DNA of 64,000 bases from Pseudophaeomoniella oleicola (GCA_003868215.1 QWDQ01000018.1:62001-126000), one strand, 5' to 3'. Positions 35,501-47,334 are shown, counted from the stretch's first letter. Made by a program: numbers and translations. Notes: generated by a model not told the origin, from the sequence alone.

Positions 35501-36335
35501 ACTGTAAACGATACAGTTCCGCGTCCCGTTCTGCCTGAGCAATGTTCTTCTTAAATTTGTGCAGCTCTCGTTGCATTGTGATACGGTTGACTTTCAGATC
35601 CGTGTTCTCTTTCAGGGCGGCCTGGTTGAATTCCCGTCCGCTCTGTGCCATAGCTTGTTCTAGGAAATGGATCTTCATCTTCAGGCCAAAGTTTTCCTTT
35701 TCAATCTTATCAATAATCTGCTGTCGTTAGTCAAGTAATTATGAAGTGGTCGGGAAAGTTCGTACGTGCTCCTGCTCTCTCAGTGTCATCAGGTTTCCGT
35801 CACCGACCACCCCACCATGACCGTCACGCCCTGGTAATTGTGCTAACGGCGTGCTTTGAGCGCTGCTAGTAGCTACCTGCGGAATGGGAGTTCCCTGAAC
35901 ATCGTCCCCAACAGAGCTACTTGTGTGATCGGGATATAGCTGCGAAAATTCGGCGCGAGGTAAGGCGGGTGTCTGTCCACTGCTGCGGTACCCATCTGCC
36001 AGTGCTGCCGGCGTCTCTGGAACCCCAGGGCCCCTTCCTGATTTCCGTCGCATCAGGTTCTTCTTCGTGACACTCTTCATCAGAGGCGTGAATTCCCCTT
36101 TGGGCAGTGCGCCATTCGGCAACGTACGCAACGCTGCGCGTCCACCAGCGCGTGGAGTATTGAGGTCGAGTCCATTACCTCGTCTGGACTGTATCTGTCG
36201 TATTAGGTCATTGGACTTCGACGGTGATGCAAAGGACTTCTCGGGTGATAGATCGTCAAGTCGTCCAAGTCCGTTTGTGAGATACGACTTGTCGCCAGCG
36301 GTTGTCTGGGGCGTGTCAATATAGGCCGGAGCCAT
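32574..36335 (-). CDS. apsB: ApsB / Mto1-type gamma-tubulin complex receptor (CM1 protein)
   Basis: A scaffold that recruits and activates gamma-tubulin complexes at spindle pole bodies and septal or cytoplasmic MTOCs. Three exons: 35766-36335, 32866-35717 and 32574-32811, with introns of 48 and 54 bp. The product is 1,219 residues. The Ser/Pro-rich N-terminus is followed at about 185-245 by the CM1/centrosomin motif, which the first intron splits: LREQEH|IIDKIEKENFG, then LKMKIHFLEQAM. About 850 residues of uninterrupted coiled coil follow. Near the end is the Mto2-binding-like segment GLIKEIHWLRAKWQRETQFR. The last intron continues it smoothly into SACNEADLNMIHEMG. The start chosen (36335, MAPAYIDTPQ) fits the family; an in-frame Met at 36353 adds six residues. 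The gene is head-to-head with SGT1/ECD. Confidence 0.93.
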
Positions 36336-36728
36336 TCTCAAAAAGAAGCACAAAGAGTACGCGTATCGCCGCGCATCTAATAAATCAGTCCAATCCCATA
36401 AGCTTCGTGCCGCAGCAAGTAAATTATAGCAATGTCAAATGATGAAGCTTGGTACCATGTATAGAATTGATTGTTGGGAGAGAAGCTCGAATGTTTTGAC
36501 ATTGCCGGAAGAAGACATGGCGCGTGAACTAACAGCGGCCGCTAGCGTTCAGAGCGATAATGCCTAAGTGGAGCCGGAGTTAACGATACGGCGAAAAAAG
36601 AAGTTGATAACCACCAACCTTTCTCAGCCACTTTGAATCCTCTGCGACATTTATGCTGCTTCTCTCTTCGAAGCTTGAGCTTTATCTGCTTGTCAATCAT
36701 AATTGGTTCACCTGCGTCAAGCGCAACA
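36336..36728. promoter_or_regulatory. Shared divergent promoter apsB / SGT1-ECD
   Basis: These 393 bp separate two divergent start codons and must contain both promoters. No clear TATA box is seen. A NotI-like GCGGCCGC sits near 36535. Confidence 0.5.
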
Positions 36729-38841
36729 ATGCCCCCCACCGAAGAGGATATCGCATGGTTCAAATCGACCTTTCACCCAATCCCGAAACCCCGCTTACCT
36801 GATGATTGCGTCGAATACTCACTCTATGTATTCTCTCACGCCTGGCTTTCAGAAGACGCTATCCGCTCACGGTTACGGGAAGTTCAGAAGGCTGCCGCGC
36901 AACTTCAGAAAGAGTATTTAAAGGATTACATATGGCAAAGGCAAGCTTTTGGGTTGGAACTGGCCAAAGAAGATGGTGAGGTCGGTATCCGCAGGAGAGA
37001 ACATCCACGAGCATGCTAACTCTATGCGCTGCAGGGCTTAGTATATTACGAGGAAGGACCGAATACGGCGATTCCGTTGAGGATGAATGGATCGTAGTGT
37101 GGCTACTTAGAACGTTGACCTCCAAGTTCCAAGACCTCTTTGTTAAGGTCATCGACAATGATGGAGAGTTCTTACTCATTGAAGCAGCGGGAACTTTGCC
37201 TGCATGGCTCGAACCAGACGTTGCGGAGAACAGGGTAACATTGTCTATATGGATTGGCCGAGACTGCTTTCTGACACCATCTAGGTATGGATACATGACA
37301 GCAGGCTGGTGATCATCAAGCCGGATTTCCATGAGAAGTCGAAGCAGAAGACTACGCCAGAGAAGATAGACCTACAAACGGCACGACAGTTTCTCGTTAG
37401 CAATAGTAAGCGTCTTATGCGATCGGAGGCTATCGAAGAAGAGGCTTTTTATCGTTTACGGAACTATCCACGGCAGATTATGGAAAATATACATCACACA
37501 ACAGTCACCATCCCTCGCACAACTGCGTTCCTCCTCCACCAAAAGCCGTCATATATTTCGCCAGCCGTTGAAGCATTTTATCTTCGAGATCCGATATCCT
37601 TGAAGCCGTTGCAGTCCGCGTCAGCGACTGACTTAACATTCAAACCGACTGATCTTGTCACCATCAGCATCGCAATCCCCCGGGCAGGCTATGCGCAACT
37701 CAAGAGCCAGGACTTCCCTACACCCAAATCGTGGTCTAGAGCTCTGCCGCCGAAGACTGATCCTAGAAGCTATAGCCGGGCCGAAATGGGCCTGAAAATA
37801 TCGTGCGGCTTGGAGATGCTGGTGAACGATTCCCAGCATCAGGACAAACCAGCCGCGAGGGAGATTAAAATGCTCCTTGATGACCTTGGTACCGGGGACG
37901 AAACGCTTCCTACAGATGCCGACATCTCAGGATGGCCCCAACGTGAAGATGACGAGAAGTGGCTTGACATCAGCTTCGAGGATCTAGATACAGAACTTGG
38001 CAAAAGGTCAGGTTCTAAACCGACCGAGCCAGGTGCTTTTGGAGACAAGGCTGCGCAAGAAAACCTCCAAAGGATTGTTGCGCAATTTGAGAAGTTTCTC
38101 AATGATGATTCGGCCGGAGTTGATGGTGCCGGCCTCTTCGACGAAGCTTCGGACGACGATGAAGAGCTAGACTCAGACGATGACATAAGCGATGATGAGG
38201 GAGAAGACAAAGACTTATCCTTTTCCGACGAACACCTTGCGAACATGATGAGAGAAATGATGGGTATGCCTACGGACTCTGCCCCCCAGACCGCGATCCC
38301 CAGCCTCTTCAACAGAAGTACTGCTAGAAGCAGCGATAATCGAGTCGAGGAGTTGGATTCTAATGACGAAGGAGAAGGAGATCCAACAGCAGAAGACATC
38401 GAAGCGCTCTCAAGACAACTGGCGGCGGAGCTTAACGCATCAGGGGCATTAGATCTCGGCTCAGCACCGGGAAGGCTTGTGGGTCCGGGACAAAAACATG
38501 CCAAAGCTCCCGCTCAAAGCCAAGGAAAAGGAAAGGCAAGACAGAAAGAAATCCACGAAAGCGACGACGAAGACCAAGAAATGCCAGAGCTTATGAGCGA
38601 AACGGAAGAAGAGGATGGAGATGGTTACGAGAGCAGGGTTCCACCCGACACAGATGTGAACCTAGCCCGCAACCTGCTGGAAAGCTTCCGGAGTCAAGCA
38701 GGTCTGGCTGGCCCGGGTGGAAATATGATGGGATTGATGGGTGTAGGTATGCCTAGGGACGAAGGTGACGGTGAAGGTGAGGATGATCGAGGGGGTCATA
38801 GCAGGACAGGATACAAGTACAAGATGGAGGAAGTCGACTGA
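36729..38841 (+). CDS. SGT1 / ecdysoneless (ECD) homolog
   Basis: The ECD family links transcription, cell-cycle control and U5 snRNP/Prp8 function in animals; fungal members are annotated as Sgt1-type regulatory proteins. Three exons: 36729-36975, 37035-37234 and 37285-38841, with introns of 59 and 50 bp. The product is 667 residues. The family start MPPTEEDIAWFKSTFHP is present, then VEYSLYVFSH. Exon 2 carries SILRGRTEYGDSVEDEWIVV, then LIEAAGTLPAWLEPDVAENR. Exon 3 continues VWIHDSRLVIIKP. The mid-region includes AIPRAGYAQLKSQDFP. The C-terminal 250 residues are Asp/Glu/Ser-rich and disordered, with short DDE runs. All three splice joins restore family sequence, so the model is firm. This is not the unrelated Hsp90 co-chaperone also called Sgt1. 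Confidence 0.93.
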
Positions 38842-39354
38842 CGGCGAAAGAACGCAACGTAATTCCCAATACTGCTTACAGTAGAGTTTCCCTTTTTCTA
38901 CGTTCTTCTACAGAGTAGATTCTTGAACAATAGTAGAGAATGACAAGAGATACGCCGTACGCAGAGAGTGTTGTCCTCCTTGACCGGTTATATCTCGTTG
39001 TTTCCAATGTCCTTTCGGTCGAGACGCTAATTAATTATGCCGATGTTGAACCCGAGTCTCCTTGGAAGCGACGAGGCGACCTTGTTTAACCGATGTTCAA
39101 CCGGTACAAGGGAAAGCATCGACAGTAATTGAGACTCTCGTTTGCCAGATCTTCCTTCGAGCCTTATCGACATATCCACCTGGATCTGAAGTGGCTCTTT
39201 CCAACCAACGAGCCAACCGAGCCTCTGAGGCAGCTCAGCTTGAGATTAGCTTGACACCCTCCGCCGATAAGCAGCGGAGCCGGTGCTGTGCTTTTGACAT
39301 TATCTCCGTCTAACATACCTACATATTTAAGCGCCCCCTTCTCTGTCTTCCTTA
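38842..39354. other. Intergenic region SGT1/ECD - Zn2Cys6 factor
   Basis: A 513-bp spacer. A TATTTAA box lies at about 39324-39330, only about 25 bp before the chosen ATG of the Zn2Cys6 gene. This would imply a very short leader, or that the box is not the functional one. There is no gene. Confidence 0.4.
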
Positions 39355-41604
39355 ATGTCGAATGATCACGGTAGAGGGTCCCGATTCTCACCTCCACAGC
39401 AGATCTCGGGCTTATTAAATCATACTTCCTCTTCGACAGATGAGGCGCACCTGTATCCCGAGCCCGTGCACTTACACCCCTCTACCCCACCCGGATTGGA
39501 GGAACGTCGATATGAAGGTCAACGCTCTCTCACCCCGGGCGAGGTCAAGAGCCGCCTTCGAAAAGCTTGTGACAGCTGCAGCGTGCGCAAGGTGAAGGTA
39601 TGATTTATCTGCAATGATCTGACAATGTCTTCACCGCTAACGCGGGCCAGTGCGATGAAAGCGGGCCACCCTGTCGGTCTTGCGCTGCCCTCGACATTCC
39701 ATGTACCTTCCAAAGACCGATTCGACGGCGCGGTCCTCCCAATCGACATGCAGAGGCAATCAAACGGCAGAGATTAGAACAGGAGGGGGAGCCGCAGTCG
39801 CACGGGCTTCAACACGACACGGGCCATCAAGCGACCGCGCCTCTTTCGGTAGAGTCAATATGCCCACTGGCGATATTACAATTGCTCATAGACGACTACT
39901 TCACTTACATACATCCGCTGATTCCTCTGCCGCACGAGCCTACCTTTCGAATGCAACTGCAACGTCGAGATGACTTGCGAGACAGCACATTCCTGGCGCT
40001 GGTGGCAAATATGATCGCGGTCCTCGTTGCATCTTTCCCAAGGCGACCGCGACAGCTTCTTGCATCTGAAGAGATGCATAGACGTTTCCCGAATGCCAGT
40101 GCCTTGATCAAGGTGTGCTTGCGTGTCGCTGGAGAAGCCAGAGGATTTGAATATCTGTCTGGAAAGTTGACTCTGTATGACGCATTGTGCAGCTATCTCA
40201 CCGCCATTACCCTTACCTATACCTACGACGTCAAGCATGCTCGACTCTACTTTGCTGAGAATCTTTCTATACAGCGCAGTATCGGAACAACAGAGTTGGT
40301 CGGCGCAGACGAGTCGGCCAGCTCAGATCCAGGCACTAACAGTCATTCGAATATGTCCGATGTGCACGGGTCGCAGGATATTGATTACGTCGAGCAGGAA
40401 ATGGTGCGGAGGCTCTTCTGGGTCAGCTATGTGAGTAACGTATCACTTCGCCAATTAGGGTCTAAGGAGGCCGATCATCTCATTCCCGCCCTCTCCCGTA
40501 ACATGCAACCGCCTCCGCTCCCGATGGAGATTGACGATGCGTGGATTTCAAATTCACGCATATATGACCCCCCTGCAGGTCTAGTCTCAGAGTTGGTGGG
40601 CTTCAACACTAATGTACGGGTAATGAGAGCCTGTAATGCTCTCGTTGCGGCGGAGACAGCGGTTGGTCTCGATGAAGTCAATGACTTTGAGCGACAGAAA
40701 AGGATCATCATGCAGTGCCTGGAGGCCACAAAACATGCAACAGATTCCGTGCCTCCAGAGCTGGTGCTTGGACCCTCCAGTCCAAGTGGTTGGCCATCAG
40801 TGGAGAACCCTTACTATCACATGCGTCGTACAGACGTGCCACCAATTGAGGACCCTAGAAACTCAGAGGTGCTCGGCGCACTGTATTCGCGACGGCAGGT
40901 TCAATATGAGATTCAGAAAGCAAACATATATGCCACCCAATTGGGGACCCGGTCGTATTTGGTAGAGAAGTACTGGAGTTTGTGTCGCAGTCAGGCTAGG
41001 TCGGAATCTCAGAAAACGGGTGGCATGATATCGCATCAAGATCCGACCCTGCCCACCTACGAACATGATCGGTTGGGCCATTCCAATATCCACGGCGGGA
41101 AGACTGGATCCAGAAACATTGCAGCAGACAAACAGGCGATGGCATTGGAACGAGACCATATCATTCAAGATCTCGGGGTCCTCCTTTCAAGCATCACGCA
41201 GGTAAACATGGAGCCAAATGGTCTATCTATCGTATGTGGCCCTCGTTACATACCGCAGACTGTGAGCTGATGATCTCCTCCAGACCCATAAAGTGCGTTC
41301 AATAGCTGCTACGCTCCTAGAGAGATCGCACTGGGTAGATATTGTTCCATCTTCACTTGATTACGATTCGATACAGCAATACCTGGTCGGCTTCATCGAT
41401 ATCTTGATGAAGCTCGAGCACCTAGGTCCTGGCCTAGCTGATGGGTCTAATCTAGGCAGTCCATCGGATAGACCCGGTTGGGCGCAGGCTAATTCAGGGC
41501 TGACCGCTGAAGAGATTGAGGAACGAGAACTGAGTCAATGGGCGAGTCTGAAAGAGCACCAGCAGCGGTTTGCTGAGGAGAACGGGTTCGTCCGGGGCTT
41601 TTGA
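39355..41604 (+). CDS. Zn2Cys6 transcription factor with fungal-specific TF domain
   Basis: A nuclear DNA-binding regulator, 714 residues. Three exons: 39355-39597, 39651-41231 and 41284-41604, with introns of 53 and 52 bp. The binuclear zinc cluster is CDSCSVRKVK|CDESGPPCRSCAALDIPC. Its Cys lie at 72, 75, 82, 89, 92 and 99 (spacing 2-6-6-2-6), and the first intron falls inside it, a common position in this family. It is followed by the basic linker RPIRRRGPPNRHAEAIKRQR. The middle homology region starts near residue 135 (LLIDDYFTYIHPLIPLPHEP) and includes LTLYDALCSYLTAITLTY and MVRRLFWVSYVS. The C-terminus is helical. The N-terminal 70 residues are Ser/Pro-rich. The linker and middle region resemble regulators of glucose, transporter or gluconeogenic genes, but targets cannot be deduced. 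No enzyme cluster adjoins it. Confidence 0.92.
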
Positions 41605-43278
41605 TCGATTGTTGGCTTACCGGCCAGGCTCAGGCGACGCGACCATTTGGGCTTCGATTGGAATATTCCCATCAACCACTATCCAGCCAGTAATTACCAC
41701 GCCTAGAAAAGCGCCAGCGATCGTGGATGGCATGTACGTCGTGATTGATATGCGGCACTTGTCCCGACGCAACGATGACAGCCACTCCAGGAGCATAGGT
41801 TACGTGTACGGAAGCGCTACAGCCGAGAGGGGTAGATGGGGGCTGATCCATCTCTCGTGCTGCTGGAGCAGACAGAGATCCCTTCCGTACGCTAACTTCA
41901 TGTGGTGTTCCAAGGAATTGGCTTTCCCCAAATCCATGGTCTCAGGTGCAACGAAGAAAAATCCAACGGGCTAAGTAAGTGGTCGGAAACCATGGCCGGC
42001 GTCAATCATTGCTATGTTGTGTTTTTTGAGCGATCTTTTGTGGGCATCAAGAGGGCGAATCTTGGAGGCGAAGATGGGGGCGTCAGAAAGAAGTATCCTA
42101 CATTTCTGTATGTTAGACATTACCTCTCGGTTCCAGCATATATCCAGCATATATGGAGAGGACAGGGACGGTGCTCTATTTGGATTTCACACGAAGTCAA
42201 AGCGCATATTGTCATTCCATCTTGACTTGTCATGGTCATCGAGATATCGTAGGCCGGGGGGGATGAAACTTACCCAAGTCATGGAACCGGCTGTATCAAC
42301 CTAGGTCAGTAGTTAGTAGTAGTAGCAGTAGTAGTGGTGGTAGTTGAGTTTCATAGTACCCTTAGGTTACCTACCTTAACCTACACCACGTTCAGATACA
42401 TCACGTCGGAATTGGGGTTAACTTTGCTATTCAACTACCACAACCGCGCAAGGGTATTATTTCCTTAACCTGGTCAGGGCCTCTGAAATGCCGAGATGAA
42501 AACGGCGACGGTCGACTACGGTTACTAATTACGAGTCGAGATCTCACGAGGTCGATGGGATGCACCGGTTCGTTCCCGTTGATGTCGGAGACTCCTTACC
42601 CGTCGGCTTAGGCCAATAAGAAGAACGAGCAAGGCTCATAAAGTACGTTAGAACGATACGTAGTACGGTCAGGGAAGAGAGATGGCCATCAATCATCTCT
42701 GAGTTACGGAGTAATTACTTTCTTACTTTCTTGTACAATAGGTGATTACATAGTTTCGACGATCAGAACGGGAGCAGCAGCAGTGTCGAGCTGCCTGAGG
42801 GCATCCGATATCAATCCTGGGATAATTAATGAGGATTCACCGACTGACAACCATGGCCCTTGTTTTTCTTTGACTTGGATTATTGTTACAGTAGCAGCAT
42901 ACCTAGGTAGGTACCTATTAACTTAGTTGTAAGTTAGTACGGCACAAGCCTCGAAGCCTGGAAACGGTTTGAAGATCTCGATCCCCGATCCATTCCCCCA
43001 CCGAAAGTCTACTACTCTACTACGGAGTACCTAAGGGAGGCGAACAACGGCCAGAGCTCTGTCTCTGGCGCTCCCTATCGAGCTACCACTTTAGCACTCT
43101 CCTTTAGTATATCAGGATGGCACTCGAACACAGCCCTGCTGGTCTCGTCATCCGGCGAGAAGAGAATCTCAAAGAGGCGACGAGGAGGAGGTTCCCAGAG
43201 AGACACCAAATTGGAAGATCCTCTCCGGCGGCCAATGTATCCGGATAGCCATCCAAACGGTCTCGAGAGATTACCTAG

Positions 43279-43321
43279 TAGTTTTTACCCATCTCCCCAA
43301 GCAAAACCTGGGTAAAAACTA
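43279..43321. repeat. Perfect 13-bp inverted repeat (stem-loop)
   Basis: TAGTTTTTACCCA (43279-43291) pairs exactly with TGGGTAAAAACTA (43309-43321) around a 17-base loop. One more pair is possible outside. Confidence 0.75.
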
Positions 43322-43671
43322 CCTAGCTAATGTTCCCTGGTTGTATGGACCACCGACCGTTAGAAGAATAGGCCAGCGATCTAGATGCCAACTTAGGTTC
43401 CTTAACCACTGTAATTACCTAAGGTACCGTACTCTGCAGATACTTACCTACGCTACAATATTCACTGCTCCTTCGACGTTCTAGGCAATGACTACCTATC
43501 TACCTACCTTAGGTACTTTGTGTTATGAAAGCCCACCACAATCGTATTCTCCGTGTGCTATCGGTTTTATATTGCGACCGGTATATCATCGTTGTCAGGA
43601 AGATTTGCAACCATCTCTTTCAACTGCTTCCGACGTGGTTATTAACTTTAACCAGTGCACATACCGTAGTA

Positions 43672-43731
43672 GATCGCCTGTCGCATCAAGTCGTCCACAT
43701 GGATCGCCCGTCGCATCAAGTCGTCCATTTC
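43672..43731. repeat. Tandem duplication, 2 x 30 bp
   Basis: Two head-to-tail 30-bp units share GTCGCATCAAGTCGTCCA and begin GATCGCC(T/C)G. They differ at one base in the first half and a few at the end, indicating a fairly recent duplication. Confidence 0.85.
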
Positions 43732-44766
43732 TGTATCTGGATTTATTTCAGTCGTCGACTCGTCGATCTCTGCTGACTCGTTGACCCTTTTTATCTTTTT
43801 TACTTTTTTACTTTTCCTCTCTGTCTATCAAGCACGAGCATCCCAATCTGATGGATTATGGATGAAATTCTGGCTGGCTTAGGGCGGTTATAGCATATAT
43901 TACTTACTACGTAGTAGACGGAAACAAAAAGCTTCGTCTACATCGATCTAGAACTCCATTGGGGCTCTCATGTAATATATCCATCGAGCCATCGAGCCAT
44001 CCAGCCATCCAGCCATCCCTACCATGAATCATCTCCATACGCCTACTACGTAGTAGAAATCTCATCCTCTTTTCTTCGCATACAACGAGGCCCTTGCAGC
44101 ACGGCACCGGCACCGGCACCAATGTGAACAACAAAGGAGGTCCAGGGGAGCAGGGCGATTCGGACAGTAATTAACGTCCAAGCCATCTAGATGTCACGGT
44201 CCACCTCCCACCTCCCACCTCCCACCTCCCACCTCCCCCAAAAAGCTTCGCGTTGTTTCCTGGGTGGCTCGCTGGGTGGCTCCGACGCTGCCACTCAAGA
44301 TGAAAGGAACTCAAAGCCCTAAAAGTTCCAAACCTTCTCGGAGTCTATCTCCACTCAAGTCAATTACCAATGGGAAACCAATGGGAAACACCTACAGGGA
44401 GACTGGCGAGGCTGGTATGGACATCGCAGGGCGAAGAAGGCCCCTGGTGACCCTTTCAGTTGCTCCGAAACCCTCTTTTTTAAGCCGTCAACTCGGCCAC
44501 GGCCTTAGCCTCCCTTGTTGCGACTCAAGGAGCCTCTAAATGAAATGACGGTCACATCGTCAGACATCATACCCGCCTTAATAACTATTAGAATGCCTGG
44601 GCACACATGTCCACCGCGCCTACCGACTAGTTAACCTCATCTCGTAACCGACCGTATCCATCCCGTCCCCAACTGATACTACATTCTCTCTTCCGGCACT
44701 CTGGATACTTTATAAATCTTGGTTTTCCTCTGCCCGGTCGTATAATTGTTCTTGGTCCAGCAGGTC

Positions 44767-44816
44767 GTTGTTGTTGTTGTTGCTGCTGCTGCTGCTGCTG
44801 CTGTAGCTGCTGCTGT
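44767..44816. repeat. (GTT)n(GCT)n triplet microsatellite
   Basis: Five GTT units run into about seven GCT units, then a TAGCTGCTGCTG end. It encodes poly-Gln on the minus strand in a frame with no other sign of coding. Confidence 0.9.
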
Positions 44817-45261
44817 TTTAGCACGATCGAGAGGGGAGGAAAAAGCACCGGCAGACATCGGTATAGTTTCTATCCCTTTGGAGGCACTTGTATTCTTGCG
44901 CTCTCAAACGCCGTCGTATGGTGCCGGGGCGTAACCAATATTTCCCAAAGTGGTATATAAGCATCGTTGAGCATACCTCCTACCTATCAAACACAGCTTT
45001 GTGTCTACGAAAACCCAGCGGAAGCCACCGTATTCATACCTTACCTTCGCGTTCTCTCAGCCGTGTAAGTTTTCTTTGCGTCGACTTTTTGTTCCTGCAA
45101 GATTCCTCTCAGTTGTAGCTGTCTTCAGCATTTCCTATTTCGTCATACATCCAGTCTGTTCTCGTCACTGTCCTTCCTCTCATCTCTTCTTGCTGATATA
45201 CACGCTGTTCAGTCTTGATCATTGCTCTTCGTCTACGGTACCTGCATTTTACTCCCATGCC

Positions 45262-46225
45262 ATGGTCGATCTCCCCGAGGAGAGTCAGTCACTGCTGCCA
45301 TTATCAAGTCAAGCAGTGGCACAGCAACAACGTCCATTGAGACCAGCCTCGATACCTAGTCTCATGGATGATTACGCCGAGTCATCAGCGTCACCTGCTC
45401 CCGCTGAGTCTTCCAGTGCGGGCACCAGGGATTCCCGGTCATCTCCGGCCGCCCTTCCCAGAGAACCGACGAGGGACAAAAGGATATCAGCGGCATGTGC
45501 AGCTTGCAAAAAGCGCAAGAGTAAGGTATGTTGCCCTAACCATGTGTCTCGCGGGATCTTTTCGAGTCACCGGTCTAACTCTCGATTTTCAAAAGTGCAC
45601 TGGTGGCCCACCCCCGTGCAAGGTCTGCCGTATAGCCGGGATCGAATGTGTGATCAATGAATCATTGGACGGTCGCCGAAAACTGGCCGCGAAACGTGTC
45701 CAAGATGAGCTACAGCAGCAAAAAGCGCTATTAGATGCCATTCTCGATGGCCTACGGTCTCCGAATCACTCCAGATGTGATGCACTGTTAGCCATGATTC
45801 GTTCTCGAGCGCCATTGACTGCTATCTCCGACTATGTCTCACAGCCATCCGACCCGCCAGTTGCACCTCAGACTCGAACAAGAGTTCCAATTGATCTTCT
45901 TATCCAGGCAGAGGAAGTTCTTTCTGGAAAACACTCCGATGCCGGCAATTCACTCATGACTACAGCAGCGCCTTCTGAGCCAATCAGCAATCACCCCTAT
46001 CGGCCAATACCCACCCTTCAACACCATCGATCGAGCATCTCTGAACCGGAAAGTGAACTCCATATGTCACACCGGCTCCTTCAATCACTGCACGGCGGCC
46101 AGGAAAGCGAGGCATTGTCGCTCCTATATGACCTCCGACGTGGCCCGGATATTACTGCTTTCCTTCACTATCTGTACGGACCAAATTCAAAACAGGGCAG
46201 CCGCAGTCCGAATAGCATCACATGA
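45262..46225 (+). CDS. Short Zn2Cys6 transcription factor (C-terminus possibly incomplete)
   Basis: Two exons, 45262-45525 and 45596-46225, split by a 70-bp intron inside the zinc cluster. The product is 297 residues. The cluster reads CAACKKRKSK|CTGGPPPCKVCRIAGIEC, Cys 79, 82, 89, 96, 99 and 106, the canonical Zn2Cys6 spacing. After it come GRRKLAAKRVQDELQQQ (a short coiled-coil dimerisation stretch) and LLDAILDGLRSP, then DALLAMIRSRAPL, which is common in fungal factors that carry a C-terminal fungal-specific domain. That large domain is absent: the frame stops at 46225 after PNSKQGSRSPNSIT. Either this is a short factor, or the gene is truncated, or more exons exist downstream that I could not place. 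The N-terminus is Ser/Pro/Ala-rich. The target is unknown. Confidence 0.8.
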
Positions 46226-47277
46226 TCACGGAGCAACCGAGTACAGAACTATAAAAATGTCTCATCTGCCTCACGGGAATCTTACATATGCATCCCGATG
46301 GACTGTAGTTGAGGGACGCAGCGTTTCCTCTCTCCTTATGCTTGACTATATGTGTCTGCGTGATCGATCTCTGGTGGCTGTGGACCACGGGATTACGGGA
46401 TGAGCACAAGCACAAAAGGAACATGGTCCATTGTGCATGACTTCTGAACATCAACGGTGGCATCCAGACCTCCTGGCTCGGAAAGTATGATGTGCTGGAG
46501 CGCATAGACCCGGAACGGTTGCTAGCAATGGGCGGACGCATTTTCACTGCTCCGCGTTGGGTTTGACGAAGCAGACTCATCGTCCAACCGACCTCTACCA
46601 GGCATTATAAACCATCCTTCACTATACACCTTGCGTGTGCTTGTGAATTCATGTTCGAAATGGTGGTGATGACAATAGAACTTGAATCCCTTAGAGGATC
46701 ATCCATCGGCCTTCTTCAGTCGTGTCACGGCCCACACCACCTCAAATCGCTATCGGCGCAGAGGTCTGTCTACTCCTGCAGAAGCTATCAGGCTCATGCT
46801 CGACGAACAATCCAACGCCCTCCTTCAAAGTTCTTCTCTGCTGGGGGTTACACGATCTCAGCAACGGTCCACTCCCCCACCCACGACCTTGGAAGTCATC
46901 AGACAAGAGACTCAGGGCAGGTGATCGGCTTATACCTTTCATGCGATGGCTGTCCAGTCTAGACTCCAGTATCGATCTCTATCCCGCATGTCTTGTCCCC
47001 TCGCAGACAGCATAACACTATGATACCCATCATGATAAAAAAAAACTTCTAGCTCTCCTCTCGAGAACCACCCTTTGGTTCTCTGTTACATAGTATCGCC
47101 TCACCTCGCCTCGCCTCAATAATCTCGCCTTTGGGGATCTCAAAAGATTCGAGTCCCCCTCCCCCTCCCCTTTTGGCCTCAGAAAGTTACATCGATTAAA
47201 CTTGATTGATACTACTAAGTCAAAGTTGATAGATATCATACCTTTATTTCTTCCTCTCCACCTGCCATGTTCCATCA

Positions 47278-47334
47278 AATGGAAATGGAAATGGAAATGG
47301 AAGTGGAAATGGAAATGGAAATGGAAACGGAAAT
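47278..47334. repeat. (GGAAAT)n microsatellite
   Basis: About nine tandem hexamers GGAAAT with a few substitutions. Confidence 0.9.

Larger units (their letters stand above)
41605..45261. other. 3.7-kb repeat-rich gene desert
   Basis: I can support no gene here. The plus-strand frames at 41570-42304 are continuations or shadows downstream of the zinc-cluster gene. A 59-codon minus-strand frame (41625-41804) contains a hydrophobic stretch but has no support. The region is dense in short repeats: an AGT/GTG triplet patch (42309-42345), TACCTA palindromes (42903-42920, 43495-43515), a 13-bp stem-loop (43279-43321), a 30-bp tandem duplication (43672-43731), TACTACGTAGTA palindromes (43905-43916, 44044-44055), CCAGCCATC repeats (43980-44020), a CCACCTC array (about 44200-44240) and a GTT/GCT triplet array (44767-44816). 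The promoter and leader of the next gene must lie at the right end. Confidence 0.55.

Noticed and set aside
40431-40458. GTGAGT...TTAG inside the Zn2Cys6 gene looked like an intron
   Set aside because: It is only 28 bp and its removal would break the frame, while the unspliced frame stays open.
41625-41804. 59-codon minus-strand frame with a hydrophobic stretch (GAFLGVVITGWIVV), suggesting a transporter end
   Set aside because: It is too short, with no adjoining transporter sequence upstream and no splice sites that extend it.
42560-42590. GGTTCGTTCCC resembles a tRNA B box
   Set aside because: No matching A box or cloverleaf stems at the correct distance upstream.
44627-44848. Poly-Gln open frame on the minus strand
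   Set aside because: The Gln run comes from the triplet microsatellite and the surrounding residues look random.
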